Source: JAJPJX01 sp964568355 (lineage in GTDB: Bacteria > Acidobacteriota > Terriglobia > Bryobacterales > Bryobacteraceae). Taken from it: 32,460 nucleotides of DNA. The notes beneath the pieces were generated by a model. That model was given only the letters and a program-made list of their open reading frames with translations. It searched no databases and was not told where the DNA came from. The position numbers and the translations under genes were made by a program. Location of the stretch: NCBI GenBank assembly GCA_964568355.1, contig CAZMRK010000429.1, forward strand, positions 1-32,460, written 5' to 3'. This document shows, piece after piece, positions 1 through 8,113 of this stretch (the stretch's first letter is position 1; every line of letters begins with the position of its first letter).

Positions 1-26
1 CTGAAACCGCAAAGGTCCCTCCTCAG

Positions 27-3000
27 CTAAAAATAGAATTTCAACCCAAGCTGTACCTCGCGCTCGGCCTGTGCGGCGGTCAGAGTACCAAAGGTCGATT
101 GTCCCAGTGTATTGCCAACGCCGGTAAACAGGGGCGTGTTGGTAAGGTTAAACGTTTCCACGCGGAACTCGATCAACCGGGTTTCGGTGAATACGAAGCG
201 TTTCTGAAGCGCGAAATCCAGATTGCGGATGCCGGGCATACGCACGGTTCCCTGGCCCGCGTTGCCGAAGGTATTAGGGGCCTGCCGCACGTAAGCGCTG
301 GTATCGAACCAGCGGCTGGGAGTCCGCTCGCCGCCGGGAAGACTCCCATCGGCAATGCGATCGGGGCGCGGTCCTATAGAGCCGGTGTTGGATGTATCGG
401 GAGTCTCGATGATCGTCAGCGGCAGCCCGGTGCGGAGTGTCAGGACACCGGAGACCATCCAACCGCCCACCACGGCATTGACGGCGCGGTTGGCGCCCGA
501 AAAGAAAGTCTTGCCGGTACCGAACGGCAAAGAGTAGTTGGCGGACGAAGTCAGATTGTGCCGTACATCCATGGCAGCCGGCCCCCACTCGGCGTTCAGA
601 TTCCCGTAATCCTGGGGGCTGGCCGAACTGCCAACAGCGGTGCCATAGTAACCGGCGTTGTCGGACATGGCATGGCTCCAGGTGTAGGAGGTGGTAAATT
701 CCAGTCCGGACGAAAGACGTTTCTGCAGGCTCATCTGGAAGCCCTGATAATTCTGGCGGGTGCGGGGGTCGGTAACGACAATCTCGGTGGCCAGCGGCAG
801 GATGCCATAGGACCGGCGGCGCTGCTGCACCGCCCCAGTTCCGATTACGGCCTGGGAATAGTAGCGATTGGCCATCATGAGGTGGCTGGCATCCTGACCC
901 ACATAGGCGGTGGAAAGGGCGATATCGCCAGGGAGACGATACTCCAGGGTGACGTTCCACTGTTGGATAATGGCCGGCTTGATGAGCTCGGGGAAGACCC
1001 GCAGGCTTCCGCCGGGCGGTCCTGAGGCAGCCACGTACGGAAATCCGTCGCTGATGGGCGAGCCCAGAAAGCGCTGGTCATATTGCACGAAGTAATCCAC
1101 GAAATAGGGTGGATTGACCGGGAGGCGGCGGTTGGTGCCGGTGCTTTCCAGGTAATTCAGGATGCCATACGCCATCCGAACGACGACGGCATTGTGGAGC
1201 CGGGTGGGAGTCCAGGCCATCCCGACGCGGGGCTGGAAGCCCTTCTTATACGCGTCATAGAGCCCGCGGCTATTGCCATCGACGCCGGCAAAGAGCTGCT
1301 GGCCGGTAGTGAGATCAAAGTTGGACTGGCGATCTTTCACTTCGACCAGCGGGCTGGTGTACTCATAGCGGATGCCCAGGTTCAGGGTGATGTTGTTGCG
1401 TAGCTTGAAATCGTCCTGCAGGAAGGCGCCCCAGCGAATCTGGCGGTGGCCCCAAGGCGATCCGCCGGCGCGTCCCAGATTGTCCGGATAGCCCAGAAGG
1501 AAATCGGCCACGCCGGATCCGGTGTTTGTCAGGCCGATCTGCTGGGTGTAGGACCCATTGAAATCGAAGGCCCCATAGACGCCGCGGGAACCGACGTAGC
1601 GGTTCTGCTGGAATCGCATTAACTCCACACCGGCCTTGAGGATGTGCCGGCCCTGCGTCACCGTCAACGCATCCCCGTACTCGAATGTATTGTCGGAGAC
1701 ACGGCTTTGTCCGCCGCCGTTGCCGATGGTCGTAGCGTCGGCGAAGCTGATCTGCGGAAAGCCGGGGCCGACTACGTTGATGCCCGGGATGCCGATGGTA
1801 TCCGCGAAATTGCCGATGTTGCCGGTATCGGCCACCAGAACCGTTTCGTGAAAACGATTGAACCCGAAACGGGCTTCGTTGAGGACGTGCGGGGAAAAGA
1901 TTCGGGTCCAGGTGATGCCGGTACCGCGGGTGGAAGCAAGGTCCGGAGCCTGGGGATTGATGCGCATGGCGTCGATGGTGGTGGCATCGCGCTGCCCCAT
2001 CGAGAAACGCCCGGACAGCGAGTCGCGATCGGAGATGCGGTAATCCAGTTTGATGTCTCCCTGGTTATCGGTGACTACCTGGTGGCCGGCTCCGTTCCAG
2101 TTGTTGGCGTTTTGCGGCAGCAGCGGCAGAGGGTAGATGTCCGGATGAGCAAACAGATTGCGTGCCACCGGGCTGATCAGCGAGGCCGGAATCTGGTTGT
2201 TCGCAAAAGGCTGGCGAACATAACTCACGGTGCCGTCGGGGGCGGTGACGGCGGACTGAGTGAACGGGTTGTAGAGCTGTTTCGCGAGACTGCTGAAATC
2301 ACCCGTACGCCAGGCTGCGGGAATCAGGGTGCGTACCGTCGAAGTCAAGCCTTTGCCCCGCCGCCAACCCTGGTAATCGGCGAAGAAGAATAGCCGGTTC
2401 TTACGCACCGGCCCGCCAAAGGTACCGCCGAAGATATTCTGGCTGAAGTGCGGGCGAGGCTGCCGGGTCGCGTTGCCGAACCACGTATTGGAGTCCAGAT
2501 GATCGTTGCGCAGGAAGTCGAAGGCCGTGCCGTGATAGCTATTGGTGCCGGACTTCAGCGTAGTGTTGACCACGGCGCCCATGGAGCTGCCGAACTCCGC
2601 GGGCGGATTGGTTGTGATGAGCTTGAACTCCTGGATGGCATCGACGCTGGGGTAGTAGGCGATCAGATTGTCCTGGGATTCGTTGTTATCCAGTCCGTCG
2701 AGGCGGAAGTTATTGGCCTGGGCCCGGTTGCCATTCACCAGGGGACGCCCGCCGCCATAGTTGCGGCTGCCATCGGTGTACGAGGTGGAGTCAAAGGTGA
2801 CGACACCGGGGGCCAGCAGAGTCAACTGCGAGAAGTTCCGGCCGTTGAGCGGCAGATTGACCGTGGTGTTCCCGGTGACCACGCTACCCAGGTGCGAGTT
2901 CTCGGTTTGCAGCAGCGGAGCGACGCCCGTAACGGCAAGGGTTTCGGCCACCGCGCCTACTTCCAGGGTAAGGTCCACACGCGCCACCTGGTTGACTTCA

Positions 3001-3296
3001 AGCGTGATGGCGTTGGTAACCAGGCGTTTGAAGCCGGTTGCTTCCACGGTCAAGGTGTATTGGCCCGGCGGAAGCGCCGGCAGGTTGTAAATTCCGACTT
3101 CGTTGGAGACCGTGGACCAGGTTTGACCCGATCCCACGCTCACAGCCCGAATCGTTGAGTTTGTGACCGCAGCCCCGCTGGCGTCGCGCAAGGCTCCGGT
3201 GATACTGGCACCGGTTCCCTGCGCCAGGACTGCACCCACGCTTGCGCCCGAGAGCAATATCCCGGCGCACCATCTGCAATAGCGTCGCATCCCCAT
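27..3296 (-). CDS. Oar-like TonB-dependent outer-membrane receptor with carboxypeptidase-regulatory domain
   Basis: A 1089-residue outer-membrane receptor that would import an unidentified large substrate, powered by TonB. The frame stays open upstream to 3359, but I chose the ATG at 3296: an AAAGGGGG Shine-Dalgarno sits just before it and it opens directly on a signal peptide (MGMRRYCRW, hydrophobic core, cleavage near VLAQG). After the signal comes an Ig-like carboxypeptidase-regulatory domain (about residues 27-115; ITGALRDASGAAV, then YNLPALPPGQYTL). A plug domain follows (PLNGRNFSQLTLLAPGV; NNFRLDGLDNNE), then a long beta-barrel ending in an aromatic residue (GLKFYF), as in outer-membrane barrels. 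Length and order fit the Oar/CarboxypepD_reg receptors that are greatly expanded in Solibacter-type acidobacteria. No substrate can be deduced. It diverges from the secreted SBBP protein and shares a 123-base intergenic region with it. Confidence 0.93.
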   Translation of the reverse strand: MGMRRYCRWCAGILLSGASVGAVLAQGTGASITGALRDASGAAVTNSTIRAVSVGSGQTWSTVSNEVGIYNLPALPPGQYTLTVEATGFKRLVTNAITLEVNQVARVDLTLEVGAVAETLAVTGVAPLLQTENSHLGSVVTGNTTVNLPLNGRNFSQLTLLAPGVVTFDSTSYTDGSRNYGGGRPLVNGNRAQANNFRLDGLDNNESQDNLIAYYPSVDAIQEFKLITTNPPAEFGSSMGAVVNTTLKSGTNSYHGTAFDFLRNDHLDSNTWFGNATRQPRPHFSQNIFGGTFGGPVRKNRLFFFADYQGWRRGKGLTSTVRTLIPAAWRTGDFSSLAKQLYNPFTQSAVTAPDGTVSYVRQPFANNQIPASLISPVARNLFAHPDIYPLPLLPQNANNWNGAGHQVVTDNQGDIKLDYRISDRDSLSGRFSMGQRDATTIDAMRINPQAPDLASTRGTGITWTRIFSPHVLNEARFGFNRFHETVLVADTGNIGNFADTIGIPGINVVGPGFPQISFADATTIGNGGGQSRVSDNTFEYGDALTVTQGRHILKAGVELMRFQQNRYVGSRGVYGAFDFNGSYTQQIGLTNTGSGVADFLLGYPDNLGRAGGSPWGHRQIRWGAFLQDDFKLRNNITLNLGIRYEYTSPLVEVKDRQSNFDLTTGQQLFAGVDGNSRGLYDAYKKGFQPRVGMAWTPTRLHNAVVVRMAYGILNYLESTGTNRRLPVNPPYFVDYFVQYDQRFLGSPISDGFPYVAASGPPGGSLRVFPELIKPAIIQQWNVTLEYRLPGDIALSTAYVGQDASHLMMANRYYSQAVIGTGAVQQRRRSYGILPLATEIVVTDPRTRQNYQGFQMSLQKRLSSGLEFTTSYTWSHAMSDNAGYYGTAVGSSASPQDYGNLNAEWGPAAMDVRHNLTSSANYSLPFGTGKTFFSGANRAVNAVVGGWMVSGVLTLRTGLPLTIIETPDTSNTGSIGPRPDRIADGSLPGGERTPSRWFDTSAYVRQAPNTFGNAGQGTVRMPGIRNLDFALQKRFVFTETRLIEFRVETFNLTNTPLFTGVGNTLGQSTFGTLTAAQAEREVQLGLKFYF

Positions 3297-3337
3297 GGCA
3301 CCCCCTTTGGCAGGTGTGATCCCTTGGTAACAGGTGT

Positions 3338-3367
3338 CTATTATCATCGTGGGCCGCACGCTGTCAA
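3338..3367 (-). promoter_or_regulatory. Sigma70-type promoter of the first Oar-like receptor gene
   Basis: Read on the minus strand, a perfect TTGACA -35 box (3362-3367) is followed after 18 bases by TAATAG (3338-3343), preceded by TG one base upstream as in extended -10 boxes. Transcription would start near 3331, giving a leader of about 35 bases that contains the AAAGGGGG ribosome binding site. This is the best promoter match seen in the window. No operator-like dyad was seen next to it. Confidence 0.65.
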
Positions 3368-3419
3368 AAGAAATTTCCGGTTGTCAATTTGTGGCAGCCC
3401 GCTTGCACAAACTGTCCTG

Positions 3420-6086
3420 ATGAAACTCCGAGCTGGTAGTGTGTACCTTCTCCTCATCTACCCGCTATGGGCTGCATCCGGAGGGGGCGGCCTTCTTCCG
3501 TTCGGCTTCGAAGCCAACCAGGGGCAGGCCCCTCGTTCCGTAAGATTCTTAGCGCGTTCCGCACACGGGACTCTGTTCCTGGAGCCTCGTGAAGCCGTGC
3601 TGGTTTCTGGCGGCCGGGCGGTACACATGCAGCTCCAAGGCGCCAATCCTTCCCCGGTTCTGGAGGCCCGGGACAGGCTGCCGGGTGTGTCCAATTACCT
3701 CACCGGGAAGGACGCGCGACACTGGCGGCGGGGGATTCCGCATTTCGCGCAGGTTCGCTACCGCGAGGTATACCCGGGGATCTCCATGCTATTTCACGGC
3801 AATCCGGCAGGGTTGGAATACGATTTCGAGGTCCGGCCTGGGGCCGACCCGCGCCGGATCCGGATCGCGTTCCCCGGGGCCGGAGACGTTTCGATCGACG
3901 ACTCCGGCGATCTACGGATCGGATCGATCCGGCAGCGCAAGGCGGTGGCCTACCAGGAGCGGGGCGGCAGCCGCGTTCCAGTGGACGCCAGGTACCGGCT
4001 GGTCGCGCTGGAGACGGTGGCCTTGGAACTGGGCCGATATGACGCAAAGTTGCCGCTGATCATCGATCCGACTATTGTGTTTTCGAACAACTTCCCGGGG
4101 ATGAATATTGCCGCCATGGCGGTGGGAACGGACGGGGCGGTCTATGTGGCGGGGTCCTCTACCGGCTCGCTGAAGGTGACTGCGGGGGCGGTGCAGTCCG
4201 ATGCCCGGGGCGGCATCTGCGGCGATTTGCGGGTATTGCCGGGCACGCACTCGTATACGACCTGCAACGACGCCTTCGTGGCCAAGTTGGATTCGGGCGG
4301 CACTCTGCTGTACGCCACCTACCTGGGCGGCGGCAGTGAGGACCGCGCGCTTGGCCTCGCGGTGGATTCCGCCGGCAGCGCTTATCTCACCGGGGCGACC
4401 TATTCGAAGGATTTCCCAGTGACAGCCGGCGCGATCCAGAAGACTTACGGGGGGCCCGAACCGGTGGCCGGCTGGCCGCCGCTCACGGCCACCAGCGGCG
4501 ATGCTTTTGTCGTGAAGCTGGATCCGGCGGGGACCAGCCTGGCTTATTCCACATTCCTGGGCGGGAGTGCGACGGATACGGCCCAGGCAATTCAGGTGGA
4601 TGCCTTGGGAAATGCTTATGTCGCCGGATCGACCCGTTCCTTTGACTTCCCTCCTGCCGGCGGGGCCACACCGGTAGGAAGCGCCTTCTTGTGCAAGATC
4701 AACACGGCCGGCACGGAGGTGGTTACCGCCAGTCTGCTTCCCAATGCGATCTCCGCGATGGCGGTAGATCCGAATGGTGCGGTCTGGCTCACCGGCACGG
4801 CGGTTGCCAGCGTGCAGCCGACGACCAGCGCGTTTCAGACCGCGGCAGGAGGACGCACCGACGCGTACGTGACCAAACTGGCGGCGGACGGTAAGACGGC
4901 GTTGTCTACGAGCTACCTGGGCGGAAACGGTAATGACACGACCAGCGCGATCGCGCTCGATTCGCAAGGCAACGCCTGGGTCACCGGCACCACGGACTCC
5001 ACGGACTTCCCCCCGCAGGCCGGTGGCGGCGCATTCGCCGTAAAGATAAGCCATGATGGGACCGCGCTGCTGGCGAGCCAGTCCTTCGGCCACTCTCTCA
5101 GTTATGCCAGCACGGTGGCAGTGGACTCGGCTGACAATGTCTACTTGAGCGGCAGCGTCTCGACAGATGCGTTCACGCCAACTCCGGACGCTATTCTGAC
5201 GATGCCACCTTCGTCCAGCCCCGCGCCTTTCGCCGCTCAACTGAACGCGCAAGGCACCACGTTATTTGCTTCCTACCTGACATCGACGCCGACCGCTCTG
5301 GCTGCGGCGACTGTCCCAGCGCGGTTTTACACCGCAGGGGGCAATAATGTTGCCGAGATCAACCTGACTGCGGCGGCTGCGCCGGTGATCGCTGCGATCG
5401 TGAACGCAGCCTCGTTCTATCCTAGCCAGGGGGTCGCCGCCGGCGAGATCCTGACGCTGTATGGATCGGGGCTGGGGCCGCAGGAGGGCATAGGCGGCGA
5501 GTTCGATGCAAGCGGACACCTGCCGACCACGCTGGGCGAGACGACGGTATATTTCGGCGGAGTGCCGTGTCCGCTGCTCTACGTGCAGGATCACCAGGTG
5601 AACGTAATCGCGCCGGTGGATCTGCAGCCGGGCGCGACTACGGCGATCGTATTGCGGGCAAGTGCAGGCTGGTCGCTGACCACGGAGATGCCGGTAGTGG
5701 CGGCCGATCCGGGGATCTTTATCCTGGACGGCAAGTCAGCGGGACAGGGCGCCATTTTGAACGAGGACGGTACGGTGAATTCGACATCCAACCCGGCTCG
5801 CGTGGGGTCGGTGATCCAGATCTTCGGCACCGGGTTCGGACAGACCATCCCGCTGGGTACGAATGGCGTGCTGGTGGATGGAACTCCGCACTTCGTTACG
5901 CCGGTTGCGGTGCAGTTCGGATTCATGCAAGCGGAGGTGCTCTATGCCGGAGCGGCTCCGGGGCTGGTGACCGGAGGGGCCCAGTTGAATGTGCGGATTC
6001 CGGAAACCACGCTGAATCTCTTGCCGATTTATGTGAGGACTGGCACGATGACTTCGCAGATGCTGGCTACGGTGGCGGTGCGCTGA
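3420..6086 (+). CDS. Secreted DUF7948 / SBBP beta-propeller protein with Solibacter C-terminal domain
   Basis: An 888-residue exported protein without a predicted enzymatic role. The frame opens at 3324, but the ATG at 3420 is followed directly by a signal peptide (MKLRAGSVYLLLIYPLWA) and is the likely start. The N-terminal 230 or so residues match the DUF7948 type (FEANQGQAP near the mature N-terminus; YREVYPGISMLFHG; ending PLIIDPTIVFS). The middle has about five SBBP-like propeller repeats, recognisable by recurring DAFVAKLDSGGT, YLGGGSEDRA and AVDSAGSAYLTG patterns with a TTDSTDFP-like close. From about residue 650 it has the C-terminal domain described from Solibacter (TIGR03437): VNAASFYPSQGVAAGEILTL, GSGLGPQEG, IFGTGFGQT. 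Such proteins are thought to be cell-surface or secreted adhesion/binding proteins; that role is inferred. It is divergent from the Oar-like receptor. Confidence 0.9.
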   Translation: MKLRAGSVYLLLIYPLWAASGGGGLLPFGFEANQGQAPRSVRFLARSAHGTLFLEPREAVLVSGGRAVHMQLQGANPSPVLEARDRLPGVSNYLTGKDARHWRRGIPHFAQVRYREVYPGISMLFHGNPAGLEYDFEVRPGADPRRIRIAFPGAGDVSIDDSGDLRIGSIRQRKAVAYQERGGSRVPVDARYRLVALETVALELGRYDAKLPLIIDPTIVFSNNFPGMNIAAMAVGTDGAVYVAGSSTGSLKVTAGAVQSDARGGICGDLRVLPGTHSYTTCNDAFVAKLDSGGTLLYATYLGGGSEDRALGLAVDSAGSAYLTGATYSKDFPVTAGAIQKTYGGPEPVAGWPPLTATSGDAFVVKLDPAGTSLAYSTFLGGSATDTAQAIQVDALGNAYVAGSTRSFDFPPAGGATPVGSAFLCKINTAGTEVVTASLLPNAISAMAVDPNGAVWLTGTAVASVQPTTSAFQTAAGGRTDAYVTKLAADGKTALSTSYLGGNGNDTTSAIALDSQGNAWVTGTTDSTDFPPQAGGGAFAVKISHDGTALLASQSFGHSLSYASTVAVDSADNVYLSGSVSTDAFTPTPDAILTMPPSSSPAPFAAQLNAQGTTLFASYLTSTPTALAAATVPARFYTAGGNNVAEINLTAAAAPVIAAIVNAASFYPSQGVAAGEILTLYGSGLGPQEGIGGEFDASGHLPTTLGETTVYFGGVPCPLLYVQDHQVNVIAPVDLQPGATTAIVLRASAGWSLTTEMPVVAADPGIFILDGKSAGQGAILNEDGTVNSTSNPARVGSVIQIFGTGFGQTIPLGTNGVLVDGTPHFVTPVAVQFGFMQAEVLYAGAAPGLVTGGAQLNVRIPETTLNLLPIYVRTGTMTSQMLATVAVR

Positions 6087-6160
6087 GTTGCGTCGCTCCA
6101 ACGAAGGCTCAGGAAACACAAAAGGGCAGAATTGTTTGAAGCATGGTACTCTGCTCAAAG

Positions 6161-6179
6161 ACGCTCTCTGCAAGAGCGT
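6161..6179 (+). promoter_or_regulatory. Perfect hairpin just upstream of the HD phosphohydrolase start
   Basis: Arms ACGCTCT (6161-6167) and AGAGCGT (6173-6179) are perfect reverse complements around a 5-base loop. The hairpin ends 8 bases before the chosen ATG at 6188, where a Shine-Dalgarno would normally lie, and no clear Shine-Dalgarno is visible. It could be an operator for an autoregulator or a translational control hairpin; both are inferences. Confidence 0.4.
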
Positions 6180-6187
6180 TCTGTTGC

Positions 6188-7459
6188 ATGGCGAGGCCGG
6201 ATAAGGAAATCCGAGACCCGATCCACGGTTTCGTGAAGCTCACGCCGCTTGAGCAAGACGTCATCGATGTACCTGCGTATCAACGGTTGCGTCGAATTCG
6301 TCAACTTGCATTAACCGACATGGTTTACCCAGCGGCGAACCATACGCGGTTCGAGCATTCGCTTGGGGTGATGCATGTCGCCACATTGATGTTTCACCGG
6401 GTTCGGGAAGCAATCGAGCATCTCCAGCCAAGCGACTCTTCCTTCACAGCGGACGACCTGGACAAAGCGAGGGCGATGGTGCGATTGGCGGCCCTGCTCC
6501 ACGACGTGGGGCACGCTCCCTTCTCGCACGCCGGTGAAGATGTCATGCCGAGCATTTCCGGCAAGCGCTACGACCACGAGGACTACTCGGCTGCGATCAT
6601 CCAGCACTTTTTTGCCGATGTGATCGACAAGCATCCGGACAACGTGCATGGAATTACTGCCAAAGAAATTTGCGCTTTCCTCGGGCACGGAAATCCGCCG
6701 AAGAATATGCTCTTTTGGCGCGACCTCATCAAGGGGCAGATTGACGCGGACCGGGCAGATTACCTTTTGCGCGATTCCCACCATGTGGGTGTGGCTTACG
6801 GCCGTTATGACCTCAACCGGCTCATTTCTACTCTGACGGTGGCGCCACATCCCGATACCGAAGAACTCACGGTTGCAGTAGAGGAGGGAGGCATCCAGGC
6901 CGTCGAAGGTCTGATCATCGCCCGGTACATGATGTTCACGCAGGTATACTTCCACCACACTCGCCGCGCGTACGACCACCATATTACGGAAGTGCTGAAA
7001 CATGTGATCGAGGAGGAAAGCAGAGGCCGTGGTGAGGAGCCCAGTTCGGTATTCGACCCGCCGGAGGGTGGTGAAAATCTCTCGCGCTATGTTGCCTGGA
7101 CAGACTCCGCCGTTTGGACGTTGATCGACAATAGAAAAGCAGGGCCCCATGGCGAGCTTATCCGGCAGCGAAAACATGACCGGGTCGTGGCTCGAACAGC
7201 AGCTATCCCAACGCCGAAAGAACTGCTGGATTTGCAAAGAAAGACACTGCCGAAAGTACAGGAATTGGGAGGCTGGCTCGATCCGGCGGATAGCGCCTGG
7301 TACAAATTTGACAAGTCGGGAATCTATGTGACGGATAGGAAAAGAACCATTGAGTTACCTGCCCGTTCCGCGGTCGTAAAAGGTCTGGAGCCAGTTTTTC
7401 AGGCTCGGATCTACGTACCGCTTGTGAGCAAAGAGAAGGCGAATAAAATATTACAATAG
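6188..7459 (+). CDS. SAMHD1-like HD-domain (deoxy)nucleoside triphosphohydrolase family protein
   Basis: A 423-residue cytoplasmic HD-superfamily metal phosphohydrolase of the SAMHD1 / E. faecalis EF1143 / B. subtilis YwfO type. Characterised members cleave dNTPs to deoxynucleoside and triphosphate. From Met1 of MARPDKEIRDPIHG, the predicted ligands are His57 (TRFEHSLGV), His105-Asp106 (LLHDVGHAPFSH) and Asp188 (DADRADYLLRDS). The following SHHVGVAYGRYDLNR segment aligns with the SAMHD1 active-site surround. The motif set is intact, so activity is plausible. I chose 6188 because family members begin with the K-EIRDPIHG segment; an in-frame ATG at 6143 would add 15 unconserved residues. Sampled GC is about 50 %, against about 65 % next door. 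The YwgA-like gene follows within 14 bases, so they are probably one transcript. The nucleotide substrate is unknown. Confidence 0.88.
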   Translation: MARPDKEIRDPIHGFVKLTPLEQDVIDVPAYQRLRRIRQLALTDMVYPAANHTRFEHSLGVMHVATLMFHRVREAIEHLQPSDSSFTADDLDKARAMVRLAALLHDVGHAPFSHAGEDVMPSISGKRYDHEDYSAAIIQHFFADVIDKHPDNVHGITAKEICAFLGHGNPPKNMLFWRDLIKGQIDADRADYLLRDSHHVGVAYGRYDLNRLISTLTVAPHPDTEELTVAVEEGGIQAVEGLIIARYMMFTQVYFHHTRRAYDHHITEVLKHVIEEESRGRGEEPSSVFDPPEGGENLSRYVAWTDSAVWTLIDNRKAGPHGELIRQRKHDRVVARTAAIPTPKELLDLQRKTLPKVQELGGWLDPADSAWYKFDKSGIYVTDRKRTIELPARSAVVKGLEPVFQARIYVPLVSKEKANKILQ

Positions 7460-7473
7460 GCACGGTGAGCAAT

Positions 7474-8058
7474 ATGGCAGTGAACTTCGAGATCCCCTGG
7501 AAGCGTTATGCGCTAATCGCAGAAATCGTTCAACGATTTCACCAAACCAATCACCGCCTCGGGAAGACAGCGTTGCAAAAAATGATCTTCCTGCTCCAGC
7601 GCACCTTTAAGGTCGACGTCCCTTACAAGTACACGCTGTACACCTACGGCCCCTATTGCTCGGATGTTGCCCGTGATTTGGATCTTATCGAACGCTTCGG
7701 CGGCGCCCAGGTTCTTTACGACTCCGGAGTCGGCGGATATGAAATCCAACCTGGCCCAGCGAACCAGGAGATGCGAGAGCGATTCAACGATTTCCTCGAT
7801 ACAATCGCGCCGCAACTTGATGCACTGGTGTCAGGCTTCGGCGGGTTCAATGCGAAAGAATTGGAACTCCGATCTACAATCATCTATCTTGCAAAGCCGG
7901 GGCTCTCCCGAGAGGAACTCATCCAGCAGGTCCATGATGTGAAGCCCCATTTCACACTTCAGACGATTACCAACGCACTTCGGGAACTCGAATCGACGGG
8001 ATACGTTACGCCGAGCGCTAGTGTCTCGAACAGACAATCTGGTTCATCCGCTTGTTAA
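7474..8058 (+). CDS. YwgA / Panacea-like protein, partner of the HD phosphohydrolase
   Basis: A 194-residue cytoplasmic protein of uncertain function. The N-terminal half has LGKTALQKMIFLLQR followed by YTLYTYGPYCSDVARDLDLI, the pattern of B. subtilis YwgA-type proteins. It also resembles the Panacea (DUF4065/SocA) antitoxin domain. The C-terminal part (about residues 125-180) looks helical and may be a winged-helix-like end; its last 15 residues are low-complexity and could be a remodelled terminus. The ATG at 7474 is preceded by GGTGAG at good spacing; a GTG at 7465 is the alternative. Sampled GC is about 47 %. From memory, ywgA also lies close to the HD gene ywfO in B. subtilis, so the pairing may be conserved. 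A role as regulator or antidote of the HD enzyme is inference. Confidence 0.72.
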   Translation: MAVNFEIPWKRYALIAEIVQRFHQTNHRLGKTALQKMIFLLQRTFKVDVPYKYTLYTYGPYCSDVARDLDLIERFGGAQVLYDSGVGGYEIQPGPANQEMRERFNDFLDTIAPQLDALVSGFGGFNAKELELRSTIIYLAKPGLSREELIQQVHDVKPHFTLQTITNALRELESTGYVTPSASVSNRQSGSSAC

Positions 8059-8065
8059 CGGACTT

Positions 8066-8087
8066 GCGTCGAGAAGAGTCTCGACGC
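8066..8087. terminator. Perfect 9-bp stem / 4-base loop hairpin after the YwgA-like gene
   Basis: Arms GCGTCGAGA (8066-8074) and TCTCGACGC (8079-8087) are perfect complements with an AGAG loop. The hairpin starts 8 bases after the YwgA-like stop and lies between convergent genes, so it could act as a terminator in both directions. There is no T-run, so intrinsic termination is not certain. Confidence 0.5.
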
Positions 8088-8088
8088 G

Positions 8089-8104
8089 GCAGGCTGAAGC
8101 GTGC
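8089..8104. repeat. Short REP-like dyad, relative of the element at 26364-26379
   Basis: The 16-base GCAGGCTGAAGCGTGC matches the reverse complement of 26364-26379 at 14 of 16 positions. It can form an imperfect small hairpin. It directly follows the 8066-8087 hairpin in a convergent intergenic gap. Its short length makes the repeat-family call moderate. Confidence 0.45.
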
Positions 8105-8113
8105 GCTACGGGG

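Noticed and set aside
3381..3409. Plus-strand promoter for the SBBP protein gene (TTGTCA, then TGCACA after 17 bases)
   Set aside because: The -10 match is too poor to call as a feature; only the -35-like half is convincing.
3912..5252. Long minus-strand open frame opposite the SBBP protein gene
   Set aside because: It is an Arg/Gly/His-rich shadow in a GC-rich gene; the plus strand has the real repeat and C-terminal domains.
3420..6086. DNA-level tandem repeats in the SBBP gene
   Set aside because: The propeller repeats are visible only at protein level; the nucleotide copies have diverged and do not form a true tandem array. Nor is there any CRISPR-like regular spacing.
6143..6187. Earlier ATG for the HD protein
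   Set aside because: It would add 15 unconserved residues and place the hairpin inside the coding region; family members start near the EIRDPIHG segment.
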